This document shows positions 1 to 11,878 of a DNA stretch of 64,000 bases, piece by piece (within the stretch, counting starts at the first letter, position 1; each line of letters opens with the position of its first letter). Origin of the DNA: Sipunculus nudus. Lineage: Eukaryota > Annelida > Sipuncula > Golfingiida > Sipunculidae. The notes beneath the pieces were generated by a model, which worked only from the letters and a program-made list of their open reading frames with translations, was not told where the DNA came from and ran no database searches. The position numbers were made by a program, and so were the translations under genes. The stretch spans positions 21,987,456-22,051,455 of the forward strand of contig CM049318.1 in assembly GCA_026874595.1 (NCBI GenBank), in the 5' to 3' direction.

Positions 1-160
1 GTTACCTGATGTAGTTTTTACTGGTTATATCTATACTTGCATAAGTAAATCTTATGTAGTTTGTACTGGCTATATCTATACTTAAATAATTTGTTTTGAC
101 TATATCTGTATACTTACTAAAATTACCTGATATATTTTGTACTGGTTATACTTACAAAAG
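1..160. repeat. Imperfect tandem repeat, unit about 35-50 bp
   Basis: The phrases TTTGTACTGGTTATA and CTATATCTATACTT recur about four times with variable spacing between 1 and 160. I see no coding potential here. It lies just upstream of the first recognisable M13 peptidase exon and is probably intronic. Confidence 0.5.
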
Positions 161-630
161 TTATCCGTCTCCTCAAGAAGGTATATTCAAACCCCTTGGT
201 CTCTTTTGTAAACTTATCCTTTAAAACTTGAGAGACAAAATTAACTGTGGTTGAAATAGTGACGGTAGGTTGGTTGTTACGGACGCTGCATCAAACTGTG
301 CGATATAAACAAAAGGAATTAAAACACAACCTGCTTTTGATATATTTGACCTCAATTAAATCAGGAAAGTTAAATCTGTTTACTTTTATTTTACTTCACA
401 TACTTCAAGAAAAGCGTCAGGGAATGAATATACATGGGCATCAAAGTGATGAATACATTTTGACGTATACGTTTAAATGCTTCATCCAGTTATATAATAA
501 CATTACAAACGATCATACTTCTCACCTTAAAATTTTAATAATATAATACAGTTTTCAAGTCTATCAACTTGCAGTGTCCGCTGTTCACACGAGAAAGATA
601 TTTTATGTGGTAATTTCTCCTTACCTGCAG

Positions 631-3600
631 TTGAAGACAGAAGAGGACACTTATATGGATAATTTCCTGCGTTACCAGCAAGTAAAATCCATGAATACTA
701 TGAGATTACTCCTGAAAAGAAAGTCACGGACCAGGTCACGTCGAGAAGCCGAGACTCACGCACGGCGAGATCAAGAACGAGATAATGACGTCACGGATAT
801 GCCGGACCCACCTGTACTACACGCGGAGGACCAAGAGTCGTGGACGGATTTCCGATCTATCATTCAGGAAGAAGATCTCAGGTTATTCTTATCAGGTTTT
901 CTTTGCTAGGTGACAGCCTCTACAGATTCTATTCATCTGTAGCCACAGATAAGACAGAGGATGATTTTATCTGCAATTTTTTTGGGGGGAAAATAGCCAA
1001 ATTGAGATATTGGCATATTGAAAATATACCCGATCTCCGCCAAAGTATCAGACTTATTCAGCTGCCATATCATGTGTACATTCAGACTTAACAATATGCT
1101 ACATATCAGCTTTCTTTTCAAATGTGCGTTAAACTGTGCAGCAATTTTTCCTATTTTACACCTCAAAGTTACGTTTAAAATACATTATATGTTGCCTTAT
1201 ATGTGTCCTTATTGCTTTTGCTCTGGGGCCAGTAAAATTATGGTATTGGATTAAACAGGATATGTATATTGTAACCCTTTCTTTTACGTTTAAGTTTGAT
1301 ATTTATTAAGGTCATTCAGATTTTTAGCCTGGCTGGTTATCGCTGAGTGTCTCGTTTTGAGGTAGTATCGTTGTCTGCATTCATTTTGCACTCTTGTCTC
1401 CATATAATATATCAATAAGTCGTTCTATTTTTCAAGCGAAACCCCATAAAGTATATATCCTTTGAAACCTATCGATTATCTATCTGATATAATATCATTT
1501 GATTTCTTATCTCATCAATGATGTTCGACTTTTTTACATAAATAAAACTTTTTTAAACAAAAACGAGTTATTCACCACACGTCGTAGCACATAGAAAATT
1601 TCCAGAAGGCCCACGTAAAAATACATAAAAATATCCTCAGGCAATTTTTTACTGACCTATCACGTACCTTTCATGTTTGAAGTTCAGTCATAAAATTTTG
1701 TTCCTCTGAAAAGCCCAAAACTTATTTTAGAGTAAAAATTTGGAAGCAATGCTGGATTTCGTTTCCACTGATTGCGACTATTTTTTTCTAATTTGACAGT
1801 GATTTTGGTGCTGCTATTCCTAACGCTAGATACCTGTATCAGATGAATGCTGTAGGTGAGTAGTGTCAGATGATAGATGTTCTCTTCAGTTCTTAATATT
1901 AATATATATTATCCAAAGTGCGACCTAAATTAACTACAGTTGAACCCCACAATTACGACCACCTTGGGGACTGACCAAAGTGGTCGTAATTTTGGGGTGG
2001 TCGTATTTGTGAGAATCTTAATTACCTGAATCATATATTTGGGACCAAGAAAAGTGGTCGTATTGTGGGGGTGGTCTCAATTGCGGGGTGGTCGCAAGGC
2101 GGGGTTCCACTGTATTAGTTCATTTTTAGATAAGACATGCGATTGGTGAAGCTTTTAATGGATGAAATGCCATGACACAGATGATTTTTGTTTCTTGTTC
2201 ATATGTAATGGTTCTCTTTTGAATTTCAGAGGTTACGGCAGCATTTTTACAGAGGCCTTTATTTAATCGACATTTTCCACCGTAAGTTTACGAGGATGGT
2301 GGTCGTTTAGTGTATATTAACATTAGTAACAAAATGTCTCATGCAATCAGACATACATTTTTGGACATTTGCATTTATTTAGAAGAGAATATGCTCTCTC
2401 ATCGTCCGCAAGAAACTGGAAAGGAAAAAAAATGAAAAATTATGTTTTAAATGTGCTTTAATTCACAAATGTTGCTTGAAAATGAAATAATTTAATGCAT
2501 ATCGGAAAAAAAAGAATTTACGTGATATTTTACTTGTCATAAGAATGTATAGTAGTGCAAATGTAATTTTCAAATATGCATTGTTTTAGGAGCCCTTTAT
2601 TTGCTAGTTAGTTTATTTTATGCTACAGATTTGTTAATTATGGGACCGTTGCTACTACACTTGGTCACGAGATAACGCATGGATTTGATGTAATGGGTAA
2701 AGTACATTTTTGATTCAGTACCTTGCATTTTATCAAGCATATAGTCACTTCTATGTGTCCTTTTTTTTAATTAAGAATTTTGCATTTCACATCATTTTAT
2801 ATCAAAATGACTTCCACTCAACAATAATTGATTATTGCCATCGCTTACATATTTTGTTGGAATGAATGCTTCAACCATTTTATTAGGGCTAAGGTTTGAG
2901 GTAATATTTTCATTTTACAATATCATTTCAGAATAATTCACAGTTGCGATGAATTCTGATAATATATCCTCGGCTGCGTTATTAAATATTGACTCTTATA
3001 TTAGATAGTTATCATTTTAATTTTCAAATTTCCGTATCAATCCTAGATCTTATATTTCTATAACGTGTAGCATTTATGTATTAATCACACCATTTTCACT
3101 AGGCAGACAATATAACGCTAACGGGGCCGTACAGCCGTGGTGGAGTGAGGCGTCCGTTGAGAACTTTAAGAATGCCACCAGGTGTTTTGTTGAACAGTAC
3201 AGTCAATATAGACTTCACGACAGGCAGGTTGGTGCAGTTTACAAAATTGAAAATGCATTCTGAGGAATGCAAGCCTCCGCCATGTGGGGGTCCTTATTGT
3301 TGGAATCTCCCAAACTGTTTGTATTCATTTATTCGGCGCATATTCATAGGTTCATTAATGCATGAGTGACTGTAGATTGGCGAATATCCCTTTATGCGTT
3401 ACTGAATCCGGATCATGTGCCGGATCCACACGATTTCTTTACCGGCCAATTTTCGAAATGCCCCGAAAATTTCATGAGATTCCGTTCATATATGATTGCA
3501 TGAGTTATGGTCTGAACAAACTCACACACACGAACGGGATGAATGCATACCCTCGTGGCCGAGGCAATCATCCCGAATCTTCAGCCTGTCCCCGTAGGTC

Positions 3601-5247
3601 CAGTACGAAATAGGTGTGATTTTTAAAATCTGTTCATCCAGTGCATACTTACTGTGTAGGGATATCGAAAAGTATAACTTCCTCCGGTAAAATCTGTTAA
3701 CAAATAAAATACAGCCTATATTATGAGTGTTAATATAAAGTTATCTTATGATTACGATTGGAAATCGACATCGTATAGCCATCTGTCAGTATTACATCCT
3801 CGATACTAGAGATACTTCCTTTTAATGATCTAAATATTAATCTGTAGATCGAGTACCAGGTCGTGAAGTTGGGGATATTTGCTTTTGTTGACATTTGACG
3901 ATTAGACAAAACACTCACATAATGTGAACCGATTAAATTAATCTCTTTATATAGGAAATTTATACTTTTATGTCTTATTTTTAAATGCTTCACGGATCCA
4001 AAATAAAAAGATTTCTCCGTCGAGGAGTAATAATGAACTTAAAGACTTCCGTTTTCTAGGAAGGATTTCCTGTTGTAATTAATAAATAAAAATAGATGTA
4101 TACTTAAACTACAGGTTGATGGGGACCAGACGCTAGCAGAGAATTTGGCGGACAATGGTGGTGTAAGAACACTATATGTCGTGAGTAGAAAATATATAAA
4201 GGTCTGTTACAGTAATAGCCTATTGATAATTCAAACGAGCGGTAGCCGGCAGAAGGCACATAAATGTACCATTGTTACGTCATAATGGTTCCCGTAGTAG
4301 CTCTCACGTGACACTCGAACTAAAACCATAATATAACTTAAATAACTTTTCTTTTTTTCGTAATTACGAACAAAATATTTGTCGGCAATCATCAATTTAT
4401 TCAACATTGGCAAGCGCTATTTAACATTCAATTGTCAATACCAGAATACACAGCATATATTGAAGCATTACAGTTAATCAGTGTGCAATGTTACTTTTGA
4501 ATTGCCATTATGACCAATAAACCGTAGTCCTATATACAATGTGGTTCTTCATGTATTAATAAAAAATTTATGAGAGTCATTAATGGATTACCTTTTATTT
4601 TTGTGACCCAGGCATACGAGGCATTGAAAAGATCAACGATGAACCCCATTACGAAAATAGAGGGTTTAAATATGACAGATACACAAATTCTCTTTTTACG
4701 ATGGGCACAGGTAAGCGATCTTTTTTAAAACATTCTAAAAGTCCCAAATAACATCTAAGTATTATTCCTTTGTTAATATTTTTTTTATTCATGTATGCCA
4801 GAATAAGAAAAAATGGTCAATTGTTCGATGTCAAATCAATTGTGGTATAGTAGCTGTCGGCTAAGTTTTAATTTTATGAAGCATATCAGATGTATAATTG
4901 ATTTAAGATCTATAATTAAAAGGTCCTCGCAATCATTATTTACAGTTGAACTGCAGAAATACATCTCCGAAAGCTCAAAAGGCTGAGATGGCGCATAGCA
5001 AGTATAGCCCCTCAGAGTACAGGTAAGGTCAAAGTATATACATTAAGTTAATGATAATCAAGTTTACTTTATTACATAACACGAACACAGTAGATTGAAA
5101 AAAAAATAGTTTAATTTTGACAAATCCGTTTGATATCGTGCTTTGTGAGTAGTTGGTTAGCATTCATATATTTTCCTACTATCTTCTCGGTCGGCATTAG
5201 TTTTTAGTCGAGGTTATGTATACATATGTGATTTCTCCAACATAAAA

Positions 5248-5323
<76 letters not shown>

Positions 5324-5881
5324 ATTAGATGAGGACAGCAGCCACGATTCTTTGTAAGACATCACACCTACCTACCCCTCTCATATATATATGGACTGAT
5401 CCATAAATAGGCCACCCCTGTGGTAAAGTAGGCTAAGGACTTTCACTTGGTTTTTGATGCCTGAATGAGATGAGTGTGGCCACTATCCATACATTGGTGA
5501 AAGGATAGCTACCTGGTAGATACGCCTGCTTCTCATTAGGAGGCACTTAGTCAAGTCATTATATAAAATCTTCCGATAGACCCCGCCACGATTATTATAG
5601 CTCTTTGACCATCACGTTTAACTAATAGACTGGCAGTATATGTTTTGTCTAATTTATCACAACCATTTTGCTTCACCTAGTGGATTCGTGGTCTAATGTT
5701 AAATCCTGATTACGTATATATATATATAAACAAACGTGTTGAATTGGTAAAATAATTAGAACATTTTTTTTTTCATCACAGGGTAATTGGAAGTTTATCA
5801 AATTCACAAGCTTTTGCGGAAGCCTACAACTGTCCTACCGGAAGTCCGATGAATCCTGAGCGGAAGTGCATCATCTGGTAA
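631..5881 (+). CDS. M13 zinc metallopeptidase (neprilysin / endothelin-converting-enzyme-like), 3' part of gene
   Basis: M13 peptidases are usually type II membrane ectoenzymes that cleave small signalling peptides. Visible coding exons: 631-734, 1800-1855, 2230-2281, 2629-2696, 3103-3227, 4115-4180, 4612-4710, 4946-5022 and 5782-5881 (stop TAA). They total 747 nt, all junctions are GT-AG and phase is kept throughout. Seen directly: the substrate-binding N-A pair (PNARYLY), the zinc helix GHEITHGFD in 2629-2696, the third zinc ligand in ENLADNGG (4115-4180), the SPSEYR arginine, paired cysteines, and the C-terminal CIIW* typical of the family. Only about the last third of a 700-770 residue enzyme is present. 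The exon at 631 starts in phase 0, so more exons must lie upstream; I found none in 1-630. Oddity: the position of the catalytic-site histidine (neprilysin H711) appears to be tyrosine (KYSPSEYR instead of HSPxxFR). The C-terminus (GSPMNP) resembles ECE slightly more than neprilysin, so I give no gene symbol. Confidence 0.9.
1935..2114. mobile_element. pogo/Tigger-like MITE, copy 1 (TA target duplication)
   Basis: The left end TACAGTTGAACCCC and right end GGGGTTCCACTGTA form terminal inverted repeats of about 14 bp with one or two mismatches. The element is bounded by TA on both sides. Internally it is rich in CGACCACC / GGTGGTCG, so most of it could fold back. It has no ORF. The TA target and CAGT ends suggest a non-autonomous Tc1/mariner-superfamily (pogo/Tigger-like) element. 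It lies in the M13 intron between the exons at 1800 and 2230. Related copies are at 44100 and 45523. Confidence 0.7.
2629..2696 (+). CDS. Zinc-binding exon (HEITH) of the M13 peptidase
   Basis: This exon translates to [20 protein letters not shown] followed by VMG. It contains the gluzincin HExxH motif: two histidine ligands and the catalytic glutamate. The downstream aspartate (HGFD) that orients the zinc ligand is also kept. It is flanked by a CAG acceptor and a GTAAAG donor. The NYG preceding the motif aligns with family members. Confidence 0.93.
3455..3550 (+). repeat. Diverged dispersed repeat (FFCATGAGATTCCG type) in an M13 intron
   Basis: The stretch AAATTTCATGAGATTCCGTT, then a GAGTTATGGT-like phrase, then a short CA run ahead of GAACGGG, matches in order the two repeats near 8525 and 8995. 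These are poly(CA)-tailed relics of one dispersed family. The similarity is judged by eye only. Confidence 0.45.
5247..5320. repeat. (TA)n microsatellite in the last M13 intron
   Basis: An almost pure AT/TA dinucleotide run of about 74 bp inside the intron 5023-5781. Confidence 0.97.
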
Positions 5882-5903
5882 CAAAGCTGACTGGAATATA
5901 CTT

Positions 5904-5927
5904 AATAAAGGACTTTTTGTCAATAAA
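5904..5927 (+). promoter_or_regulatory. Candidate poly(A) signals of the M13 peptidase gene
   Basis: AATAAA occurs at 5904-5909 and 5922-5927, 23 and 41 bases after the stop codon. Further AATAAA-like hexamers follow around 6003-6016. If the first pair is used, the 3'UTR is very short. The true cleavage site cannot be decided from sequence. Confidence 0.5.
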
Positions 5928-7353
5928 ACCGCTCAAATACGTATCATTTTTTTTGTTAATGGTTCAGTGGGAAATATGATCTCGATAAGTACTGCAATTA
6001 AAATAAATAGAAATAAAGTTTTGTTCTTTGGTGGTTTCGTCTTTATGTCACATGTTTCCTATGTTTTTTTTTAATATTTATCACTTATAAATATTATTAT
6101 TACTTATTTATTCTTTCGAAGCGAATAAATTTATGTTTAATCCTTATTGACCATGCGACCAGCTTCTTAAATAACTGATGTTCATATTTTCCATTAATTG
6201 TAAATATTAATATAAATTAAAGTAAAGCTGATCAAAATAAACAATTTGCATTTAATACTTGTTTAGCGATTTATGATGTATGTGTGAATAATAAAAAAGA
6301 TAAATAAAGGTCTTAGAGTACTCCAATCAGACTTATTTCCTAAATCAAAAAGACGTTTTTGCAATAAGAGCTCTTGCAGACCATAGTGTGAATGTATACA
6401 TAATCCAAAGAAAAAAAGTGATTTATGAACGCGCATTAATTTAATGCTTTAATTACGGACTTTATAACTTTTGCCACAAAAATATATATTTGTTTAAATG
6501 TCATGAGCAGGAAAAAAAGTAGATAAAGTGGCTAATCACCAGCAACGGTTGATGAACATTTTAAGATAAACAGGTCCACAAAACAACAATTAGAAAATAT
6601 AGATAAATTAGGGATTTTGTACTAATAGCTGGCAGAGCCATCTGAACGCATTGGCAAACTCGGCTATTTCCCAAAAACCTCAAGGATTCAGGGGCCTCAC
6701 TCACGCAGATGTACATTATAAATATCTAATACATGTATATGTAATTATTAATGCTCTGATAATAAAAAACTCTTCATACTTATTAAAAAAAAGGTTGGTC
6801 CATTTTTTTTTTCAATGTTTTCTGAAACTGCGTTGCGTATGGCACTGTGCCATACTTCATTATAAAAGTTATTATTCGGCAGTGACCTCGCCGATATGAG
6901 AATAAACAGATTTTAATGTGCACATGGTTTTGAGTGATTTTGCGTGTTTTTTTTCTTTCAATTGCGTGGAGGTTACTACCGAAAGCAGCCGAAATGCCTT
7001 CGGCAAAGACCGGAATCCCTGCGTCGGTGCTTGATGAGCTGGTTATTCACAGCGCAGGATTAAGGTCTATAATTGTGTTCATATGAATAACTCCCGGTGT
7101 TAGTGCCGGATTTAAGCATGTTTGGCCAGACATTTGACCCAGTCATTGACTCACTTTCATGGTCAGTAAATGTGAAAATTATGTAACTCTCGATCCCTTG
7201 CCCCTAATTGTCTTATATAGCGCAATTCAATCGGACTCAGGACTTGCAATATATGACAGTGCTTACTAATTTTGAGTCCGTTTTAATCGGACTACCTTAC
7301 ATCAATTTATCTGTTATACGTCTAATAATTACATTATATGTAACCAGCAAAAG

Positions 7354-7479
7354 ATCTTCGAAAATGTGAATGCCCCCACGTCCCATTCCGGTTCGCAAAT
7401 GGAAATTATCACTGACCAGGACTTCAAGGTTAACATACCGATGTATGAATTTCTCGCCACGAGCAGCGCCTCAAAATAA
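7354..7479 (+). CDS. Exon-like ORF of unknown function, possible terminal exon or relic
   Basis: An open frame of 41 codons runs from a possible AG acceptor to a TAA. It includes the natural-looking run MEIITDQDFKVNIPMYEFLA. The codons look protein-like and the local GC content is higher than the flanks. I recognise no family. It could be the last exon of an unidentified gene or an old gene fragment. A splice partner upstream was not found. Confidence 0.2.
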   Translation: MFENVNAPTSHSGSQMEIITDQDFKVNIPMYEFLATSSASK

Positions 7480-7806
7480 ATGTAGAAATATTTGTAAATA
7501 TTCTATTGAGATAGTGTCCAACCGAAACTCTATATTTTATTTTAACTTACAGAATAAAAAACACTCCTCATCTGAATTAATACATCCAGACTTTAACGGC
7601 TCCTGCTGGAGGTCGTGTGTTCGAATCTCGACCGAAGCGATACACAATCAAGGCCCGCAGGTGCAACAGTCATCGGGCCTGGGTAACACCAGGAAATAGG
7701 AATAAGCGTGTGAGACTGAAAAGCATACTGCTTGCTGCTCTGCCCAGCATTCATTTGTTCTGCTCCAATTTTGTTTTTTTGTGAAAACATACTTTCATTC
7801 AATTAG

Positions 7807-7929
7807 TCGCTGATGCGTTAGATAACTGTCGCGGCTGCCATGCAAAAGAGTTCGGAGAGAAAACATTGGGTACATGGGTGGGTGGAAAGATGGCTACACT
7901 CACGATTACTACTGTCCGGGAGTTAATTA
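7807..7929 (+). CDS. Exon-like ORF of unknown function with good splice sites
   Basis: A 123-bp block has a pyrimidine-rich stretch and AG acceptor before it (ends 7806) and a consensus GTAAGT donor at 7930. In the frame starting at 7809 there are 40 stop-free codons reading ADALDNCRGCHAKEFGEK and then TLGTWVGGKMATLTITT. It contains a CxxCH motif, which may be chance. I do not recognise the family. The reading phase does not join the ORF at 7354 through any obvious donor. It may belong to a small gene in the gap or to a decayed copy. Confidence 0.3.
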
Positions 7930-8524
7930 GTAAGTACGTATTAGGCGGGGCCACAGATTATTGCTTCACGAAGGGCCCTATAACGATGTTTAGCTTTTTT
8001 ACACCGATAAAAAAATGATCGATCACGTGATTATTGATTTGATCCGAGGGATAATAAAAAAAAAGAAGGTCATGACGACCTTATGCGAACCTGGGACGGC
8101 AGAGTTGACAATGAAGTGCTGACGCCTGGTGGGACCATTGTTTAACAAAATACTTTTTTTCAGGAGTTAAGACAACAAAACTCTTGTCTCATTTCCCTTC
8201 TTATATATAATTTAATATTGAGATATCAAATATACGTCCTTATTATCAGGTCATATTGTGACAACTTTAGAAATTTTCTGCGGGTGCAAAGAGAATTATA
8301 ATTATTATGGGAGTAAGCTGATGAGAGCTTTCATTTTCTCGAATGATATCTTCTTACTCCCACAGGCGAAATCCTTTTGGAAACTAGAAAAACACTCAGA
8401 GAACGCAGACCTCCGCCAATTCAGCTCATTAGCCTCATCTGGAACGGTCAGAAAAGCAGCATTTTTCCTTTAAAATGTTCCTGGATCAAGAATGTTTCCG
8501 TATCAAATATTAATAAATTTTTCC

Positions 8525-8632
8525 TTTGAACATTGCCGAGCTATCCTGAAGATTTCATCAAAATCCGTCAATAACTTTTTGACTAATGTTGCTAACATAC
8601 AAACAAACCAACACCCGCAAAAACATAACCCC
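8525..8632 (+). repeat. Dispersed repeat copy (GAGCTATCCTGAA...CATAACC type)
   Basis: CGAGCTATCCTGAAGATTTC is followed by ATCAAAATCCGTCAATAACT, a run of CAAAC, and AAAAACATAACC. The same order with substitutions occurs at 8995-9110, and a weaker match lies at 3455. This is a non-coding dispersed family. Confidence 0.6.
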
Positions 8633-8994
8633 TGCCGCTTAGTGGAGATAATAAACGGAAAAGTAGAAGATAATTCCAGACTAGAGCTAAGCATTCTTAT
8701 ATGTACAGAATGCAGGACGCAGAAAGCGTATAAAATCGGTACACTTATTTAGAAATAAAGAAGGTGAGATTCCTCATGCGCGGACCCGGCATGCGGAATG
8801 CTTATATATTCGGCAAAAATGATCCCTACATGTAGCGAATTTTTCTGTTTCCGGATGTTATTAAGGTGCAACACGGAAAAAAAATGCATGCCACCACAAA
8901 TATATGCTATGGATCCCCAGTAAACACTAGAACTCATTCCAAAGTCATTTACCCCTGGATCGCCCCTAAAATTTAATCAATTGTTTCTTGTATC

Positions 8995-9110
8995 ATAGTC
9001 GAGCTATCCTGAAAATTTCATCAAACTCCTTTGAGGACTCGTTCTGTTCGTGCTAACAGACAAACAGATGAAACAGACAGACAAACATACGCGCCCAAAA
9101 ACATAACTGT
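8995..9110 (+). repeat. Dispersed repeat copy, second in tandem neighbourhood
   Basis: TCGAGCTATCCTGAAAATTT is followed by a CAGACAGACAAAC tract and ends in CCAAAAACATAAC. It parallels the copy at 8525, about 470 bp away and in the same orientation. Confidence 0.6.
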
Positions 9111-9969
9111 AAAAAACATAAGTATCCTACACAGAATGCAGTGGACACCCAAGACAACAACCCGATTTGACAATCAAAGAAAGTAAATGTTATTTTTGTA
9201 GCGACCTTGGTCTAAAATCAGCGCTACGCGGGTTCGTCGTCCCATTTTTAAGGGGGGGGGGGGGGGAAGAAGGACAATTTCTTCTCGCTAGCTTCCAACG
9301 TATGTAAACAGTCACAGGGCATACAGGCAGCAACACAGATCACAAAAAAAAAAAAAAACAAGAAAGTCATCTGGCAGTTAATAGACTTGTTAAAAGAAAA
9401 GACGATTACTAATAAGTACGGGTTCCCGTCGAACAACTTAACAGAGAGGGGGTTAGGTCTCTAGACTAGGCCTAGACTGCACCACCACGATGGTTACGGA
9501 TCTAATGTTCACGGCTGATCTGAGGAGGTCCCAGTTGTTCGTTCGACCCGTCCGGGCTTAATAACTGTCTCCCATCTCGTGCAGCAATCCCCCTGCAGTT
9601 TTTGATCTACGATTCTACGCTTCTGTTCTCTGGTGTAAACAATTTTATCTCCCTTGCCAGACCCTGTGTTCTCAATTTTCCTCTCCTCGCTCGCCCGTCC
9701 CTTCGGCCTCCCATGGCTCCACTCGGGCATGAAATTCAAGATTTTCTGTTACATTTTTTTCATGTCAAATTCGGTTGTCACTCAAAATATGTTGTTCACT
9801 GCATAACCTATCTAAAAATGGGCTTCAGATGATTATCACAAAGAAAAAAGTGGAATCAGTGAGAAAGAGGCATCAAGATGGTAAACAGTATTTAAAATCA
9901 GTGTGACAGAGACATTAAGAATGTAAATCATTTATCCTAAATGTCAGTTTGAAAAAGGTTATAAACTGA

Positions 9970-10210
9970 ATGAAACAGTTTTTCTAAAATCAACATGTGA
10001 GCGGTAGCAACAGAGGTGAACAGTTCTCCTAAAATCAATATGAGAGCAGCAATAGGGGTAAACAGTTCTGCTAAAACTAATATGAGTACGTAATAGCAAT
10101 AGGGGTAAACAGTTCTCCTATAATCAATATGAGAGTGGCAGCAACAGATGTCAACAATTCTTCTAAAATTCTGATTGAGAGAAGCATAAGAGAATTTAAC
10201 AATCCTCTTA
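9970..10210. repeat. Minisatellite, degenerate unit about 45-55 bp
   Basis: About five units contain AACAGTTCTCCTAAAATCAA followed by TATGAGAG and GCAATAGGGGTA. They recur from 9970 to 10210 with substitutions and small indels. Antisense ORFs across it are repeat artefacts. Confidence 0.8.
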
Positions 10211-10281
10211 AAACCCTGATATTGAACGTAGAATACTCGCGGCCATGCTTGCACAGACAAAAATACACTTTGAAAAGACCG

Positions 10282-10680
10282 TAACTACTTGTGACTGTGC
10301 AAAGACTAGAAATACTAGTAACGCGCAAAGTCAAGAAATATACTCGTAACCATGCAAAGTTAGAATAACTCGATCACAACCATGCAAAGATAAGAAATAT
10401 TCGTATAACCATGCAAAATCAAGAAATACTCGTAACCATGCAAAGTCAGAAATACTCGATCGTAACCATTCAAAGACCAGAAATACTCGTAACCATGCAA
10501 AAATCAAGAAATACTCGTAACCATGCAAAGTCATAAATACTCGATCGTAACCATGCAAAGACAAGAAATGCTCGTAACCATGCAAAATCAAGAAATACTC
10601 GTTACCATGCAAAATCAAGAATTACTTGTAACTATCCATGCAAAGTCAATAAATACTCGTATAACCGTGGAAAGACACAG
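10282..10680. repeat. Minisatellite, unit about 26-31 bp, about 14 copies
   Basis: The unit CGTAACCATGCAAAGTCAAG plus AAATACT is repeated about 14 times. Some units carry an extra CGAT and give a longer 30-31 bp form. The minus strand reads as a repetitive FLxLHGYEYF peptide, which is explained by the repeat and is not a gene. Confidence 0.9.
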
Positions 10681-10689
10681 CATATGAAC

Positions 10690-11876
10690 AACACTTGAAT
10701 TTGTTATTATTTTAGACTTATATACTCTTTTCGCATGAATTATACATGACAGAGTTCGAAATTTTAAATATTTTCTATACCTGATTTTAATGGACATTTT
10801 GTAAAGTTTAAACGTATGAAAGGTTGCGCACTTGCTGAAGCGACCCTTTTTTTATCCCGCAATGGAAACATTTGTGATATCACGATCTGGGTTAGACCCT
10901 GTAAAATATTTACTCGAAGGGGAGGGGGCTTGCTCTATATAATACCAAGTTTTGCCTGACCTTATTTCAAAATTTCGTCGAATGCCGGTGGTTCGGCACC
11001 AATCTCGGTATGGATAATGAGAATTAAACGGGCGTATCCCATTTCATAAGACAGTCCAACGCTGATCCCACGTGTTTATAACATATGGGGCGCAAAAAAA
11101 ATCCAAACACATGCGACAATGATATCAAGCGGCAATTCAGAAAAAAAAAACCAGAGCTTGCAAAGGGCATTTTGCAACTGGCGACCTTTCAGCTCCTCCT
11201 CATATGCAACCGACCACCTTAGGTTACTTTTTTTTTTACATTTGTTAACATGAGCGCAGGTACCGTGTTTACTAATGGCATGTAGATAAGCAATCTCATT
11301 CATCGATCATTGAGGCGTTATAAGAATTTTCTTAACAGAAATTACGTTTAATAAAAATAGGTACGCAGATTAACAAAAATTACATAATTCTTACAGAAAT
11401 GACAGGTGATTGGCTTGCTTAAATGTATTGAACTACTTATAACCCCGTCTTAAATTTTTTACTCTACCACATTTTTGTAATCTATAAAATAAAGAGAGCA
11501 TTTTATTTTCATTATACAAATTTTAACATTCACTTTATGTTTTAAGCGAGAAAATTATTTGATAAAGAAACACACATTTTTTATCGTATTGTATTTCAAT
11601 ATAAGCTCAGTAGAAAGTGAATTTCACTAACTGTGTACTTTATATATGCACATATTATTTTGTATTTAATTAGAATACCAGATGATAAAACATAAAATTC
11701 ATCAGCCATTTAAATATTTTAAAGAATACTTTACCAGGTTTAAAAATTATATGTAATTTATTGGGGTTAATTTGAATTTAAACATATTGTTTGAATTATA
11801 AGAAGGGGCTTTGCAAGGTAGGCCTATGCAACGTTATAAAGATGCATGGTATCTATTTTATCTATTCTTCATATAC

Positions 11877-11878
<2 letters not shown>
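10690..11878. other. AT-rich intergenic DNA, nothing recognised
   Basis: I see no gene, structured repeat or RNA gene. There are a few poly(A)/poly(T) runs near 11095, 11140 and 11230. Confidence 0.5.

Larger units (their letters stand above)
5928..9970. other. Intergenic region between the M13 peptidase and SF3B1, left part
   Basis: AT-rich DNA with no recognisable gene. It contains two exon-like ORFs (7354-7479 and 7807-7929), two diverged dispersed-repeat copies (8525-8632 and 8995-9110), a G15 run at 9252-9266 and an A-run near 9346. Around 7610-7640 there is a weak tRNA-like B-box (GTTCGAATC) that could be a SINE relic. The other ORFs here are short and match no family I know. Confidence 0.6.

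Noticed and set aside
247-546. A 99-aa open frame upstream of the M13 exons
   Set aside because: No M13-like residues, no good splice sites, and AT-rich codons. It is probably an intronic ORF.
574-909. A 111-aa open frame rich in arginine and acidic residues
   Set aside because: Only 631-734 aligns with M13 peptidases. A CAG|GTCACG donor at 734 joins in phase to the exon at 1800. The rest is intron read through by chance.
7600-7645. tRNA gene suggested by GTGTTCGAATCTCGACC
   Set aside because: A B-box-like phrase is present, but no acceptor stem, D-arm or anticodon arm could be built. At most it is a SINE relic.
10331-10618. Antisense 95-aa ORF with a repeating LHGYEYF peptide
   Set aside because: It is the translation of the 26-31 bp minisatellite and has no separate coding signal.
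10282-10680. CRISPR-like array of repeated 27-mers
   Set aside because: There are no unique spacers, units are directly adjacent and diverged, and the DNA is eukaryotic. It is a minisatellite.
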